Positions 5,730 through 6,108 of a stretch of 6,108 nt of DNA are shown here, in pieces. The notes below the pieces were generated by a model. It worked only from the letters and a program-made list of their open reading frames with translations. It ran no database searches and was not told the origin of the DNA. Within the stretch, counting starts at the first letter, position 1. Every line of letters starts with the position of its first letter. The position numbers and the translations under genes are program-made. The stretch comes from Methylococcaceae bacterium (GTDB lineage: Bacteria; Pseudomonadota; Gammaproteobacteria; Methylococcales; Methylococcaceae): NCBI GenBank assembly GCA_005792805.1, contig SXQV01000148.1:1-6108 (forward strand), read 5' to 3'.

Positions 5730-6065
5730 CTAAAACTCTCTGGCGTATCCCAACGCGAGTGAAGCATCGCCGGCCCTTAAAGTCAGCGGCTGCCGGGGAG
5801 GGGCTTCGGCAGGAAGTGCCGCGTAAGCCCTGATCAGCGCCTTCGTGTGGGGAAAGGAACGTGGCGTGAAATAGACGCTATAGCCTGAGTTCGATTCATG
5901 ACATCCAGTCAGCATGGCCATACCGGGGGGCGCGTTATGGACCATGTAAATTTGCCGAAAAGCACTTTCGATAATATCCGCCTCGCCGCCCTCATACTCA
6001 TCGACCGATAAATCGATGCGATACCAGACATCGGCGACAGGGTCGTCCTGAGTTGAAGAACGCAT
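5730..6065 (-). CDS. Hypothetical protein, 111 aa, probable alpha/beta fold
   Basis: I do not recognise this protein. It is read from the minus strand, ATG at 6065, stop TAG at 5730-5732, converging on the Gly-rich gene with 41 bp between the stops. It looks real: nothing competes with it on the plus strand, and its codon use and composition are ordinary. The residue pattern alternates plausibly between strands and helices: strand VWYRIDLSV (13-21), helix EADIIESAFRQIYMVHN, strand GMAMLTGCHE, strand GYSVYFTPR, helix HTKALIRAYAALPA, strand QPLTLRAGD. That order (beta-alpha-beta-beta-alpha-beta) would suit a ferredoxin-like fold, which is inference only. There is no signal peptide or membrane segment, so it is probably cytosolic. 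The ribosome binding site is modest (GAGAG about 8 nt upstream). The promoter would lie in the last 43 bases or beyond the window; TACACT near the edge is only a weak -10 candidate. Confidence 0.65.
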   Translation of the reverse strand: MRSSTQDDPVADVWYRIDLSVDEYEGGEADIIESAFRQIYMVHNAPPGMAMLTGCHESNSGYSVYFTPRSFPHTKALIRAYAALPAEAPPRQPLTLRAGDASLALGYAREF

Positions 6066-6108
6066 GGGGAGTCTCTCAGCACCCGAAAACAGGAAATCCA
6101 GTGTATCG

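Overview
The window is a compact, ordinary-looking bacterial chromosome segment, moderately GC-rich by eye, with no mobile elements, tRNA or rRNA genes, or CRISPR arrays that I can see. The gene set suggests a Gram-negative bacterium, most likely a proteobacterium: a SUF operon of the SufU type ending in a Rieske ferredoxin, followed by two genes for exported proteins, one with a DUF2092 (predicted periplasmic) look. The assignment below that level is inference.

Positions 1-3672 (+ strand) hold the 3' part of an iron-sulfur cluster assembly operon: sufC (5' end cut off by the window), sufD, sufS, sufU and a small Rieske [2Fe-2S] ferredoxin. The genes are tightly packed (14 bp, ATGA overlap, 43 bp, 24 bp). 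SufS takes sulfur from cysteine and passes it to SufU. SufC and SufD, with SufB presumably encoded just upstream, form the scaffold/ATPase on which the cluster is built. Catalytic residues of SufS (H128, D205, K231, C369), the zinc ligands of SufU (C40, D42, C65, C129) and the conserved His of SufD (H368) are all present, so the pathway looks intact. SufS also carries the His (H350) expected of an enzyme that uses SufU rather than SufE as partner.

Positions 3673-3875 are a 203-bp gap with an inverted repeat but no clear intrinsic terminator. It separates the suf operon from a second + strand unit.

Positions 3876-5688 hold a two-gene unit, 19 bp apart and each with a good ribosome binding site. 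The first gene encodes a secreted DUF2092-type protein. The second encodes a secreted, low-complexity protein of 327 aa: a Gly-rich head, a Gln/Asn-rich linker, an exact glycine zipper rich in Met, three tandem Tyr/Val/Pro repeats of DUF6515 type and a C-terminal CxxC. An 8-G tract lies in its Gly-rich part. This pair is the least understood and most interesting part of the window.

Positions 5730-6065 (- strand) encode a convergent 111-aa protein that I do not recognise.
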